This document shows positions 48,027 through 57,507 of a DNA stretch of 64,000 bases, piece after piece. The stretch lies in the NCBI RefSeq assembly GCF_900461455.1, contig NZ_UGIA01000001.1:1116001-1180000 (forward strand). The letters are read 5' to 3'. Under the pieces are notes generated by a model. The model worked only from the letters and a program-made list of their open reading frames with translations, was not told the origin of the DNA and made no database searches. Made by a program: the position numbers and the translations under genes. The number at the start of each line of letters is the position of its first letter. Position 1 is the first letter of the stretch. Origin of the DNA: Helicobacter acinonychis. GTDB lineage: Bacteria > Campylobacterota > Campylobacteria > Campylobacterales > Helicobacteraceae.

Positions 48027-48567
48027 AACCATTGCCTTTTATTTCTTTGCGATCCTTACTTTGAGCATGGCGTTAGTGGTGATCACGACCACAAACATTC
48101 TCTATGCCATTACCGCTCTTGCTAGTAGCATGGTTTTTATCTCTGCTTTTTTCTTTTTGTTAGACGCTGAGTTTTTGGGCGTGGTGCAAATCACGGTGTA
48201 TGTGGGCGCGGTCATTGTGATGTATGCTTTTGGCATGATGTTTTTCAACTCTGCTGCGGAAGTGATTGAACGAAAACAAAGCCCTAAAATCTTATGCATT
48301 CTTTCGTTTGGAGTCGCGGTATTACTCACTTTGATTTTAAGCGCGCCTAGCATTGGCGAAAACCTTTCTAAACAAGTCAATCCCAACGCTATTGATGTGC
48401 AAATCTCTAACATTAAAGCGATTGGCTATGTGCTCTTTACAGATTATCTCATCCCTTTTGAAGCGGCAGCCTTAATGCTTTTAGTCGCTATGGTTGGAGG
48501 CATCGCCACAGGGATCCAAAAAATCCATGGGAAAAGCCATGCACAATTTATAAAGGAATCTCTATGA
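48019..48567 (+). CDS. nuoJ: NADH-quinone oxidoreductase subunit J
   Basis: NuoJ is a membrane subunit with five spans. The conserved third-span motif is [27 protein letters not shown] start at ATG 48019 ([10 protein letters not shown]), 182 residues, with GGGAG upstream; ATG 48013 is two codons longer and a reading from 47944 lies in the charged tail region of nuoI. It overlaps nuoK by four bases. Confidence 0.95.
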   Translation: MFETIAFYFFAILTLSMALVVITTTNILYAITALASSMVFISAFFFLLDAEFLGVVQITVYVGAVIVMYAFGMMFFNSAAEVIERKQSPKILCILSFGVAVLLTLILSAPSIGENLSKQVNPNAIDVQISNIKAIGYVLFTDYLIPFEAAALMLLVAMVGGIATGIQKIHGKSHAQFIKESL

Positions 48568-48866
48568 TAGGGTTAAACCACTATTTGATTGTTTCAGGGT
48601 TGCTTTTTTGCATCGGTTTAGCGGGCATGCTGAAGCGCAAAAACATACTCTTACTCTTTTTTTCTACAGAAATCATGCTCAATGCGATCAATATCGGTTT
48701 TATAGCGATTTCTAAATACATACACAATTTAGATGGGCAGATGTTTGCACTCTTTATTATCGCTATTGCCGCTAGTGAGGTTGCTATTGGTTTGGGATTG
48801 GTGATTTTATGGTTTAAGAAATTCAAAAGCCTAGATATTGATTCTTTAAACGCTATGAAAGGTTAA
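48564..48866 (+). CDS. nuoK: NADH-quinone oxidoreductase subunit K
   Basis: NuoK is a 100-residue membrane subunit with three spans. The functional Glu residues are in FFSTEIMLNAINIGFI and IAASEVAIGLGLVI, as expected for proton pumping. It overlaps nuoJ by four bases and lies two bases before nuoL. Confidence 0.97.
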   Translation: MIGLNHYLIVSGLLFCIGLAGMLKRKNILLLFFSTEIMLNAINIGFIAISKYIHNLDGQMFALFIIAIAASEVAIGLGLVILWFKKFKSLDIDSLNAMKG

Positions 48867-48868
48867 GC

Positions 48869-50707
48869 ATGCAGTATTCTTCTTGGCTGTCTGTCGTGTT
48901 GTTTTTGCCTTTAATCGGTGCGATTTATGCAGGGGTGTTTGGGGCTAAAGCGAAAGCGTTGCATGTGGGTGTTTTTAATTCTTTATGCGTGCTAGTCTCT
49001 TTAATTGGCGCGGTGATCCTTTTCATTCAAGCATGGCACCATCAAAGCTATGAAAAATATTTATTTGATTGGATCGTGGTGGGGAATTTTAAAGTGGGCT
49101 TTTCTCTCATGCTAGATAATGTCAATGCCGTCATGATTGTCGTGGTTACTTTAGTTTCTTTATTAGTGCATGTGTATTCCATAGGTTACATGGAGCATGA
49201 TGAAGGGTTTAACCGCTATTTTTCCTATCTCAGTGGCTTTGTGTTTTCCATGCTGGTTTTGGTGTTGAGCGATAATTTCTTAGGGCTTTTCATTGGCTGG
49301 GAAGGGGTGGGGCTATGCTCTTACTTGCTCATTGGCTTTTGGTATCATAAAGAGAGTGCAAACAACGCCTCCATTGAAGCCTTTGTGATGAACCGGATCA
49401 CGGATTTAGGCATGCTCATGGGGATTATTTTGATTTATTGGAATTTTGGCACGCTCCAATATAAGGAAGTCTTTAGTGCCCTTAATACCACCGATTATAC
49501 AATGCTCTTTTACATCAGCGTGTTCCTTTTCATTGGCGCTATGGGTAAGAGCGCGCAATTCCCTATGCACACATGGCTAGCCAACGCTATGGAAGGGCCT
49601 ACCCCTGTGTCTGCTCTCATCCATGCAGCGACGATGGTAACCGCTGGGGTGTATCTAGTCATTAGAGCCAACCCTTTGTATAGTGCGGTTTTTGAAGTGG
49701 GTTATTTTATTGCATGCTTAGGGGCGTTTGTGGCTCTTTTTGGAGCGAGCATGGCTTTAGTCAATAAGGATCTAAAACGCATTGTGGCTTATTCCACGCT
49801 TTCTCAATTGGGCTATATGTTTGTAGCAGCCGGTCTTGGGGCTTATGCAATCGCGCTTTTCCATCTCTTTACGCATGCGTTTTTCAAATCGCTCCTTTTC
49901 TTAGGTTCAGGGAATGTGATGCATGCGATGGAAGACAATTTGGATATTACTAAAATGGGTGCTTTATACAAACCCATGAAAGTTACGGCTATTTTTATGA
50001 TTATAGGCTCAGTGGCCTTGTGCGGGATTTATCCTTTTGCCGGATACTTTTCTAAAGACAAAATTTTAGAAGTTGCCTTTGGCATGCACCACCACATTTT
50101 ATGGTTTATGCTTTTAATTGGGGCGATCTTTACCGCTTTTTATAGCTTTAGATTGATCATGCTTGTCTTTTTTGCACCCAAACAACACGAAATCAACCAC
50201 CCCCATGAGGCTAAAAATTTCATGCTTTTAAGCATGCTGCCATTAGGGATTTTAGCGGTCATTGCTGGGTTTTTTGAAGAGCCGTTTTTCCATTTTATTT
50301 CTCAAGTGATCCCTAGTGTTGGAGAATACCCCATCCCGCTCGCTCTTTTGATCAGTGTTACCACCATTGTGGTGTTATTGAGCATTGCCTATGCTATCTT
50401 TAAATATAAAAATGGTATCACTTCCAAAAAAGAGGGGGGCTTTTTATACAAGCTCTTACTCAACCAATACTATATCCCACAACTTTATCAAGGGATTGTA
50501 AAAATTTTTAGTGCCCTCGCTTTATTTTTGCACCAAGTCGTGGAGTTAAGGATCATTGACGCGATCGTGGATACTATAGGGAGAAGCGTTTTTGTTATAG
50601 GGCGTGTGTTTAGAGCCAGTCAAGATGGGAATTTAACCTCCATGCTGCGCTTCATGGTGGCTGGGGTTTTAATCTTATTAGCGTTTGTGGCTGTTTTTTG
50701 GAGATAA
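48869..50707 (+). CDS. nuoL: NADH-quinone oxidoreductase subunit L
   Basis: NuoL is the distal antiporter-like proton-pumping subunit. Key blocks are FIGWEGVGLCSYLLIGFWY (essential Glu), MGKSAQFPMHTWLANAMEGPTPVSALIHAATMVTAG, and DLKRIVAYSTLSQLGYMF. The C-terminal part contains the long lateral helix that clamps the membrane arm. At 612 residues it is complete. Confidence 0.97.
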   Translation: MQYSSWLSVVLFLPLIGAIYAGVFGAKAKALHVGVFNSLCVLVSLIGAVILFIQAWHHQSYEKYLFDWIVVGNFKVGFSLMLDNVNAVMIVVVTLVSLLVHVYSIGYMEHDEGFNRYFSYLSGFVFSMLVLVLSDNFLGLFIGWEGVGLCSYLLIGFWYHKESANNASIEAFVMNRITDLGMLMGIILIYWNFGTLQYKEVFSALNTTDYTMLFYISVFLFIGAMGKSAQFPMHTWLANAMEGPTPVSALIHAATMVTAGVYLVIRANPLYSAVFEVGYFIACLGAFVALFGASMALVNKDLKRIVAYSTLSQLGYMFVAAGLGAYAIALFHLFTHAFFKSLLFLGSGNVMHAMEDNLDITKMGALYKPMKVTAIFMIIGSVALCGIYPFAGYFSKDKILEVAFGMHHHILWFMLLIGAIFTAFYSFRLIMLVFFAPKQHEINHPHEAKNFMLLSMLPLGILAVIAGFFEEPFFHFISQVIPSVGEYPIPLALLISVTTIVVLLSIAYAIFKYKNGITSKKEGGFLYKLLLNQYYIPQLYQGIVKIFSALALFLHQVVELRIIDAIVDTIGRSVFVIGRVFRASQDGNLTSMLRFMVAGVLILLAFVAVFWR

Positions 50708-50710
50708 ACA

Positions 50711-52249
50711 ATGCAGTATTTACATGCACATCTTTTAAGCGTGGTGATCTTTTTCCCTATGCTAAGTGCCGTATTGGCGTTCTTTATGAGCGCTCAAGCG
50801 AGCAGGGCGTATGCGATTGTCATCGCTTTGATTGAATTGTTATTGGTTTTATTGTTATGGCATGGGTTTGATACTCAAGTTACAGGCATGCAGTTTGAAG
50901 AAATAAAGGAATTAGTCTATCAAATAGGCGTGAATTACCATGTGGGTATTGATGGCATCACGCTCTTTTTGTTGCTCTTAAACGCTATTGTGGTGCTTTT
51001 ATCCGTGATTTATGTCAAAGAGCATCGTAAGGACTTTGCCATTTGCTTTTTATTGTTAGAAGGGATTTTAATGGGCGTGTTTTCCTCTCTTAACATGATC
51101 TTTTTCTACGCTTTTTGGGAAATCTCGCTCTTGCCGGTTTTATACCTCATCGGTCGTTTTGGACGCAATAACAAAATCTATTCTGGCATGAAGTTTTTTC
51201 TCTACACCTTTTTAGCGTCGTTGTGCATGCTTTTAGGCATTTTATACATTGGGTATTACTACGCTAGCAATTACGGCATGATGAGTTTTGATATTTTAGA
51301 TTGGTATCAATTAAACTTTTCTAGCGAAGTTAAAACTTGGCTCTTTTTGGCTTTCTTAATAGGGATTGCGGTTAAAATCCCGCTCTTTCCTTTACACACA
51401 TGGTTGCCTTATGCGTATTCTAACGCCCCTACTTTAGGCTCTGTCATGCTTTCAGCCTTGCTTTCTAAAATGGGGACTTACACCTTATTACGCTTCTTGC
51501 TCCCGCTTTTTCCTGAGCTTTCAGAGATCTATTTAACCCCCATAGCTGTTTTAGCGCTATGCATGATCATCTATGGAGGTTTTTTAGCTTACACTCAAAA
51601 AGATTTAAAAACTCTCATCGCTTATAGCTCGTTTTCGCACATGGGCGTGGTGGTGCTTGGGATTTTTGCATTCAATGTTGAGGGGATTTCAGGAGCGGTG
51701 TTTATGATGTTTGCGCATGGCATTGTCGCTATGGGGTTATTTTTGCTCGCCGGTATTTTAGAAGATCGCGCTAGCAGTTTAGAAATCGCTCGCTTTGGAT
51801 CTATCGCTAAAAACGCTCCTATTTTTGCAGCCTTTTTTATGATCGTTTTAATGGCGAACATGGGCATGCCTTTAAGCATTGGTTTCGTGGGAGAGTTTTT
51901 AAGCTTGTTAGGGTTTTTTGCCACTTACCCTCTTTTGGCCATCATTGCTGGAACAAGCATTATTTTATCAGCGATTTACATGCTCACTTCGTATAAAAAT
52001 GTGTTTTTTGGCAATCTAAAAACTGGGAACAATCAAATCAGCGTGTTTGAAGACTTGAACGCTCGTGAGGTAGGGGTTTTAAGCGTGATTTTAGCGTTGA
52101 TTTTAATTTTAGGGATTTACCCCAAAATACTTTTAAAACCGATTGAACAAGGCTCTAAACAGCTTTTAGAAGTGATAGAAACGCGCTCGCTCCCTTTTTT
52201 AGGCTCATTGGACACCAATATAAAAGAGGTCTCTTATGTTAATAGATAG
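50711..52249 (+). CDS. nuoM: NADH-quinone oxidoreductase subunit M
   Basis: NuoM is the middle antiporter-like subunit. It has FYAFWEISLLPVLYLIGRFG (essential Glu), KIPLFPLHTWLPYAYSNAPTLGSVMLSALLSKMG and DLKTLIAYSSFSHMGVVVLG, each with its proton-path Lys and Glu. At 512 residues it is complete, and it overlaps nuoN by 14 bases. Confidence 0.97.
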   Translation: MQYLHAHLLSVVIFFPMLSAVLAFFMSAQASRAYAIVIALIELLLVLLLWHGFDTQVTGMQFEEIKELVYQIGVNYHVGIDGITLFLLLLNAIVVLLSVIYVKEHRKDFAICFLLLEGILMGVFSSLNMIFFYAFWEISLLPVLYLIGRFGRNNKIYSGMKFFLYTFLASLCMLLGILYIGYYYASNYGMMSFDILDWYQLNFSSEVKTWLFLAFLIGIAVKIPLFPLHTWLPYAYSNAPTLGSVMLSALLSKMGTYTLLRFLLPLFPELSEIYLTPIAVLALCMIIYGGFLAYTQKDLKTLIAYSSFSHMGVVVLGIFAFNVEGISGAVFMMFAHGIVAMGLFLLAGILEDRASSLEIARFGSIAKNAPIFAAFFMIVLMANMGMPLSIGFVGEFLSLLGFFATYPLLAIIAGTSIILSAIYMLTSYKNVFFGNLKTGNNQISVFEDLNAREVGVLSVILALILILGIYPKILLKPIEQGSKQLLEVIETRSLPFLGSLDTNIKEVSYVNR

Positions 52250-53714
52250 TCTCCATATCTCTTTTGATAGCTTCAATTTTGAGAGCATTTTACCCATGCT
52301 TGTGTTGGTGTGTGGGGGGATTTTCACGCTCTTAATCAACGCTTTCACTTCAAGATTTTCACGCAACTTGAACATGTTTTTATGCATGCTCTTTTTGGTT
52401 TTGGATTTTTTAGTGGTTTTAGGGTTAGAGCAGCAAGAAAACGCTTTCTTCGGATTTTTGAGCCTAGACACCCTCTCGCTAGTTTCTCAAAGCATTGTCT
52501 TAATTTCAGCCTTTTTGCTCATTTTTTTAGCCCTTTCAAAAGAGCGTTTCAACGAATTTCAGACCGCTGAGTTTTATCCTTTATACTTGTTTATTATCGC
52601 CGGCTTTCAGTTCATGGTTTCAAGCAATCATTTACTCTTAATGCTGATTGGGTTGGAGACAGCGTCCTTGCCTATTTGTGTGTTAATGGCGTTGAGCGGT
52701 AAACGCTACGGATTAGAAGCAGGGATCAAGTATTTCACCATGGGGGCGATGGCGAGTGCGTTTTTTGCTATGGGGGCGATGGCTTTTTATTTGCTTACAG
52801 GGAGCTTGAATCTTGAAGTCATTACCCTATATTTGTACACAGAAGGCGTCACAAACCCCATGCTCTTTGCGATGGGCGTTATCTTTTTGATTGGAGCGAT
52901 TGGCTTTAAGGTTTCTTTAGTGCCTTTTCATACTTGGATGCCTGATGTGTATGAGGGCAATAACCCGGTTTTTGCAAGCTATATTTCCATCGTGCCTAAA
53001 ATCGCTGGTTTTGTGGTAGCGACTCGCCTTTTTGGGGCGTTTATAGACACTCGTATCGCTTGGGTAGAAGACATTTTTTACGCCCTCATTCTTATCACTA
53101 TCACCATTCCTAATTTGATCGCTTTATGGCAAGAAGATGTCAAAAGGATGCTCGCTTATAGCTCCATTTCGCATTCTGGGTTTGCTTTAGCATGCGTGTT
53201 TATCCACACTGAAGAAAGTCAAAAAGCGATGTTTGTTTATTGGTTTATGTTTGCATTCACTTACATTGGGGCTTTTGGTCTTTTATGGCTTTTGAAAAGC
53301 CGTGAAAAAACATGGGATGAACGCTATGATCACCCCTATTCTAAATTTGACGGTCTTATCAAAACCCACCCTTTAGTGGCTATTTTAGGCGCTATTTTTG
53401 TTTTTGGGCTTGCAGGAATCCCGCCTTTTAGCGTGTTTTGGGGGAAATTTTTAGCCGTCGAAAGCGCTCTAGAGAGCAACCACATTCTTTTAGCGGCGGT
53501 GATGTTAGCTAATAGTGCGGTGGCTGTGTTTTATTATTTCCGCTGGCTTGTGGCGATGTTTTTTAATAAGCCCTTGCAAACCCAAAGCTACGCTGAAAGC
53601 GACATTTACACCCAAAACGCCACCATGCCCATTTATGCGGTCATCATCGCTATGGCGTTAGTGTGCTTGTTCTCTGTTTTTATGATGCGAGGGCTTTTAG
53701 AGTTTGTGGCTTAA
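52236..53714 (+). CDS. nuoN: NADH-quinone oxidoreductase subunit N
   Basis: NuoN is the proximal antiporter-like subunit. It contains MLIGLETASLPICVLMAL, KVSLVPFHTWMPDVYEGNNPVFASYISIVPKIAG and DVKRMLAYSSISHSGFALA, with the pump lysines in place. The 492-residue gene closes the nuo set, and its 3' end overlaps the start of pflA by 11 bases, linking respiration and flagellar motor genes in one transcript. Confidence 0.97.
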   Translation: MLIDSLHISFDSFNFESILPMLVLVCGGIFTLLINAFTSRFSRNLNMFLCMLFLVLDFLVVLGLEQQENAFFGFLSLDTLSLVSQSIVLISAFLLIFLALSKERFNEFQTAEFYPLYLFIIAGFQFMVSSNHLLLMLIGLETASLPICVLMALSGKRYGLEAGIKYFTMGAMASAFFAMGAMAFYLLTGSLNLEVITLYLYTEGVTNPMLFAMGVIFLIGAIGFKVSLVPFHTWMPDVYEGNNPVFASYISIVPKIAGFVVATRLFGAFIDTRIAWVEDIFYALILITITIPNLIALWQEDVKRMLAYSSISHSGFALACVFIHTEESQKAMFVYWFMFAFTYIGAFGLLWLLKSREKTWDERYDHPYSKFDGLIKTHPLVAILGAIFVFGLAGIPPFSVFWGKFLAVESALESNHILLAAVMLANSAVAVFYYFRWLVAMFFNKPLQTQSYAESDIYTQNATMPIYAVIIAMALVCLFSVFMMRGLLEFVA

Positions 53715-56118
53715 GTCAAAAATCTTTCTTTTAATGGGCGTGAGCTTGTTTGCACATTCGCTTAATGCCTTAAGCTTGACACTCACGCAAGGCAAAGAAG
53801 AAGGGGAAGACTTTTCGGTTTTAACCTTACGACACAATAAGGCGTTTTCTTGCTCTTATGTGAATGAAAAACCACCAAGCAATATTGAAGCCTCTCTATC
53901 CATCACGCACGCTAAACGCCCCATAGAATGCGTGATAGACTCCATTCCTAAAGAGGGTTTTACCCCTTTAGAAAACGCTTTTTTCAATATCACCTATTCT
54001 ATGCACCAACAGCAATTCATTTTACGCATTGCACCCAAAGTGATGCGAAGAATCACCCTTTTTTCCTTTGATAGAGATTATAAAAAAGCGATCCCCCTTT
54101 TTGTGGAAAACGATCCTAAAGCCAGAATGTGGCAAATCATAGGCTATGATCAAAATATCCCTTTTTTGAGTGAAAAGCCTTATGCTAATAGTCAAAAGGG
54201 CTTGAATTTCCCCATTGTCATTAAGGACGCCCAAACCCCTATCATTCAAGAATTAGATGTCAATAACAAACCCCTACTCACCACAAAAGGCTACGATTTA
54301 AACGCTTATTTAGAAGCTAAAAAACAAATGGATTCGCAAGCCTATTTTGAGGCTTTGCGCACCATCAGCCGTGCGTTTAAAAACTACCCTCAAACGATTT
54401 TTAAAAAGGATTTGTATTTATTAGAAATTATCGCACTGGGTAAATTAGGGATTAAAAAAACCTTACTCATAGATATTGGCACCCAGTGGATTAAAAATTA
54501 TCCAGCCGATCCCAATATCCCTGAAGTGCTGTATTATGTCGCCAAAGCCTTAGATGAAAACAACAATTACAAACAAGCCATGCGTTTTTACAAACGCATC
54601 CTTTTAGAATACAAAAATTCCCGCTACGCTCCTTTAGCCCAAATGCATTTGGCCGTTGAAGCGGCTAACGCTTCTAATTTGAGTAACGCTAACATGCTTT
54701 TTAAGGAAGCTTTTTCTAACGCCAAAGACAAAGAGAGTGCGAGTGAAATCGCTCTTAATTGGGCTGAAGTGGAGATGAACTACAAAAATTTTGATAACGC
54801 CAAGTATCTCATCAATAAAGTGGTCCAATCCAACCCTGATTATCTTTCTCAACACAGTGCATTAGCCCTAGACTTGCTCAAGTTATTGAAAAAAACCCAG
54901 ATGAATGAAAACGCCATTCAAATCGCCCACTTGCTCCTCAATCAAGATGATGATTTGAAGGCTAAAGAGCAAGCGCTCTATGATTTAGGGGCGCTGTATG
55001 CAAGGATCAAGGATTTTAAAAACGCCCATCTTTATAATGTGCAGTATTTGCAAGATCATGCAGAATTAGATAGAGCCTCTGTTGTTAGAGCGCGCGATGA
55101 AGAGGTCCTTTTTTCAATGGAGGGGAACACGCAAGAAAAAATCGCCCACTATGATAAAATCATTCAAAATTTCCCTAACACTAATGAAGCCCTGAAGGCT
55201 TTGGAATTGAAAGCCCAACTATTGTTTGACAATAAGCGTTATGCTGAAGTTTTAGGCATGCAAAAAAATTTGTCCAAAGATTCTCCTTTAATCCAAAAAA
55301 CGCTCAATATCCTTGCTAAAACCCCATTAGAAAATAATCGTTGTGAAGAAGCCTTAAAATACTTATCTAAAATCACCGCCTTTGAATTCAACCCAAAAGA
55401 AGAAATCCAAGCCTTTGATTGCTTGTATTTCGCATCGCTCAATCAAAAAGCGCAAACCATCGCCTTAAACGCTTTAAATAGAGCTAAAACCCCTAGCGAG
55501 AAATTAATATGGCTTTATCGTTTGGGGCGTAATAACTACCGCTTAGGGGATTTTAAAAATTCCACTCTGGCTTCTAAAGACGCCTTGATTCTCGCTCAAA
55601 GCTTGGATAAAAAAGAATTTTATGATATTGCTTTTGTTTTATTTTCAGATTACATGCAAAATAATGAAAAGGAATTGGCTCTCAATTTGTATGCGTTTTT
55701 AGAAAAGCATTTCAAAGGCGATAAACGCATGGCGTTAGTTTATTTTAAATTATTAGAGAATGAAAAAGACCCTACAAGCGTCAAAATTTATGCCACAAGC
55801 TTGCTCAAACTCCAAGATACTTACAAGGATTATTCTTACACGCCTTTTGGTGAATTCGCTCTCATTGACGCTTACAGAACCACCAAAGACTACTTGCAAG
55901 CTTTAGAAGTGCTAGAGAGACTTTTAAACCGCAGGCTTTCTTTAGAAGATCACCAAAAAGCCTTGTATTTACAATCAAGCCTACTAGATTTAACCAATCA
56001 AAAAGCAAAATCTAAAGAAAGTTTAGAAAAATGCGTTCAATTGAAACAAAATCCAACAAACGCATGGCAAAATTTATGCGAACAAGGTTTAAGTTTATTC
56101 AAAAACAAGGAGTTTTAA
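53704..56118 (+). CDS. pflA: Flagellar motor protein PflA (paralysed flagella)
   Basis: PflA forms part of the periplasmic disk scaffold that holds extra stator units in the large Campylobacter/Helicobacter flagellar motor. The protein has a signal-peptide-like start (KIFLLMGVSLFAHSLNA), a beta-type N-terminal domain to about residue 180, and a long array of helical TPR-like repeats to the end (for example YYVAKALDENNNYKQAMRFYKRIL). At 804 residues it is near the known length. The start is TTG at 53704, inside nuoN. An ATG at 53734 within the signal region is an alternative but would truncate it. It is followed directly by algC. Confidence 0.9.
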   Translation: MWLKSKIFLLMGVSLFAHSLNALSLTLTQGKEEGEDFSVLTLRHNKAFSCSYVNEKPPSNIEASLSITHAKRPIECVIDSIPKEGFTPLENAFFNITYSMHQQQFILRIAPKVMRRITLFSFDRDYKKAIPLFVENDPKARMWQIIGYDQNIPFLSEKPYANSQKGLNFPIVIKDAQTPIIQELDVNNKPLLTTKGYDLNAYLEAKKQMDSQAYFEALRTISRAFKNYPQTIFKKDLYLLEIIALGKLGIKKTLLIDIGTQWIKNYPADPNIPEVLYYVAKALDENNNYKQAMRFYKRILLEYKNSRYAPLAQMHLAVEAANASNLSNANMLFKEAFSNAKDKESASEIALNWAEVEMNYKNFDNAKYLINKVVQSNPDYLSQHSALALDLLKLLKKTQMNENAIQIAHLLLNQDDDLKAKEQALYDLGALYARIKDFKNAHLYNVQYLQDHAELDRASVVRARDEEVLFSMEGNTQEKIAHYDKIIQNFPNTNEALKALELKAQLLFDNKRYAEVLGMQKNLSKDSPLIQKTLNILAKTPLENNRCEEALKYLSKITAFEFNPKEEIQAFDCLYFASLNQKAQTIALNALNRAKTPSEKLIWLYRLGRNNYRLGDFKNSTLASKDALILAQSLDKKEFYDIAFVLFSDYMQNNEKELALNLYAFLEKHFKGDKRMALVYFKLLENEKDPTSVKIYATSLLKLQDTYKDYSYTPFGEFALIDAYRTTKDYLQALEVLERLLNRRLSLEDHQKALYLQSSLLDLTNQKAKSKESLEKCVQLKQNPTNAWQNLCEQGLSLFKNKEF

Positions 56119-57507
56119 ATGGACATTAGCATTTTTAGAGAATATGATATTAGAGGCATTTATCCGACCACTTTAGATGAAAAGAGCGCTTTTAGTATCG
56201 GCGTGGAGTTAGGAAAAATCATGCGGAAATACGATAAAAGCGTGTTTGTAGGGCATGACGCAAGGGTGCATGGGCGTTTTTTGTTTGAAGCTTTGAGCGT
56301 GGGGCTGCAATCAAGCGGCTTGAAAGTGTATGATTTAGGGCTAATCCCCACGCCGGTAGCGTATTTTGCAGCTTTTAATGCAATCAATGGTATCCAATGC
56401 CCTAACTCTATCATGATCACCGGCTCTCACAACCCCAAAGAATACAACGGCTTTAAAATCACGCTCAATCAAAACCCGTTTTATGGCAAGGAGATTCAAG
56501 CTTTAAAAGACACGCTTTTAAGCACTAAACACAAAATCCAACCTTTAAAAGAAATCCCAGAAAAAGTCAATGCTCTAGAAGCGTATCACCGCTATTTGAT
56601 CAAGGATTTTAAGCATTTAAAGAATCTTAAATACAAGATTGCTTTAGATTTTGGTAATGGCGTGGGGGCGTTAGGACTAGAGCCTATTTTAAAGGCTTTA
56701 AACATTGAATTTAGCAGCCTTTATAGCGATCCTGATGGCAATTTTCCTAACCACCACCCAGACCCTAGCGAAGCGAAAAACTTACAGGATTTGCAAGTGC
56801 ACATGCAAAAAAACGCTATGGCTGTAGGCTTTGCTTTTGATGGCGATGCGGACAGGATTGCGATGCTAAGCTCTCATCACACTTATGCGGGCGATGAATT
56901 AGCGATTTTATTCGCTAAACGCTTGCATGCTCAAGGCATTACTCCCTTTGTGATAGGCGAAGTCAAATGCTCTCAAATGATGTATAACACGATTAACACT
57001 TTTGGTAAGACGCTCATGTATAAAACCGGGCATAGCAATTTAAAAATCAAACTTAAAGAAACCAATGCACATTTTGCGGCTGAAATGAGCGGGCATATCT
57101 TTTTCAAAGAGCGTTATTTTGGCTATGATGACGCTCTTTATGCATGTTTAAGGGCTTTAGAATTATTGCTTGAACAAAGTCCAAGCGATTTGGAAAACAC
57201 CATTAAAAACCTCCCCTATTCCTACACCACGCCTGAAGAAAAAATCGCCGTGAGCGAAGAAGAAAAATTTGAAATCATTCATAACTTGCAAGAAGCACTT
57301 AAAAACCCGCCAAGTCATTTCCCTAAAATCAAAGGGATAATTAACATTGATGGCGTGAGAGTGGTTTTTAAACATGGTTTTGGGCTTATTCGTGCAAGCA
57401 ACACCACCCCCTTTTTAGTCACTCGCTTTGAAGGCAAGGATGAAAAAACGGCGTTAGAATATAAAAGGGCGTTGCTTGGGTTGCTTCAAATTTCTTCTAT
57501 GAAGTAA
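56119..57507 (+). CDS. algC: Phosphomannomutase/phosphoglucomutase
   Basis: This alpha-D-phosphohexomutase interconverts sugar 1- and 6-phosphates for LPS sugar nucleotide supply. The phosphoserine loop is ITGSHNPKEYNGFK, the metal loop is AFDGDADRIAML, the sugar loop is AEMSGHIFFKE, and the phosphate-binding C-terminal loop is LIRASNTTPFLVTRFEG. At 462 residues it is complete. It starts immediately after pflA and its end overlaps the convergent glycosyltransferase-like gene by 22 bases. Confidence 0.94.
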   Translation: MDISIFREYDIRGIYPTTLDEKSAFSIGVELGKIMRKYDKSVFVGHDARVHGRFLFEALSVGLQSSGLKVYDLGLIPTPVAYFAAFNAINGIQCPNSIMITGSHNPKEYNGFKITLNQNPFYGKEIQALKDTLLSTKHKIQPLKEIPEKVNALEAYHRYLIKDFKHLKNLKYKIALDFGNGVGALGLEPILKALNIEFSSLYSDPDGNFPNHHPDPSEAKNLQDLQVHMQKNAMAVGFAFDGDADRIAMLSSHHTYAGDELAILFAKRLHAQGITPFVIGEVKCSQMMYNTINTFGKTLMYKTGHSNLKIKLKETNAHFAAEMSGHIFFKERYFGYDDALYACLRALELLLEQSPSDLENTIKNLPYSYTTPEEKIAVSEEEKFEIIHNLQEALKNPPSHFPKIKGIINIDGVRVVFKHGFGLIRASNTTPFLVTRFEGKDEKTALEYKRALLGLLQISSMK

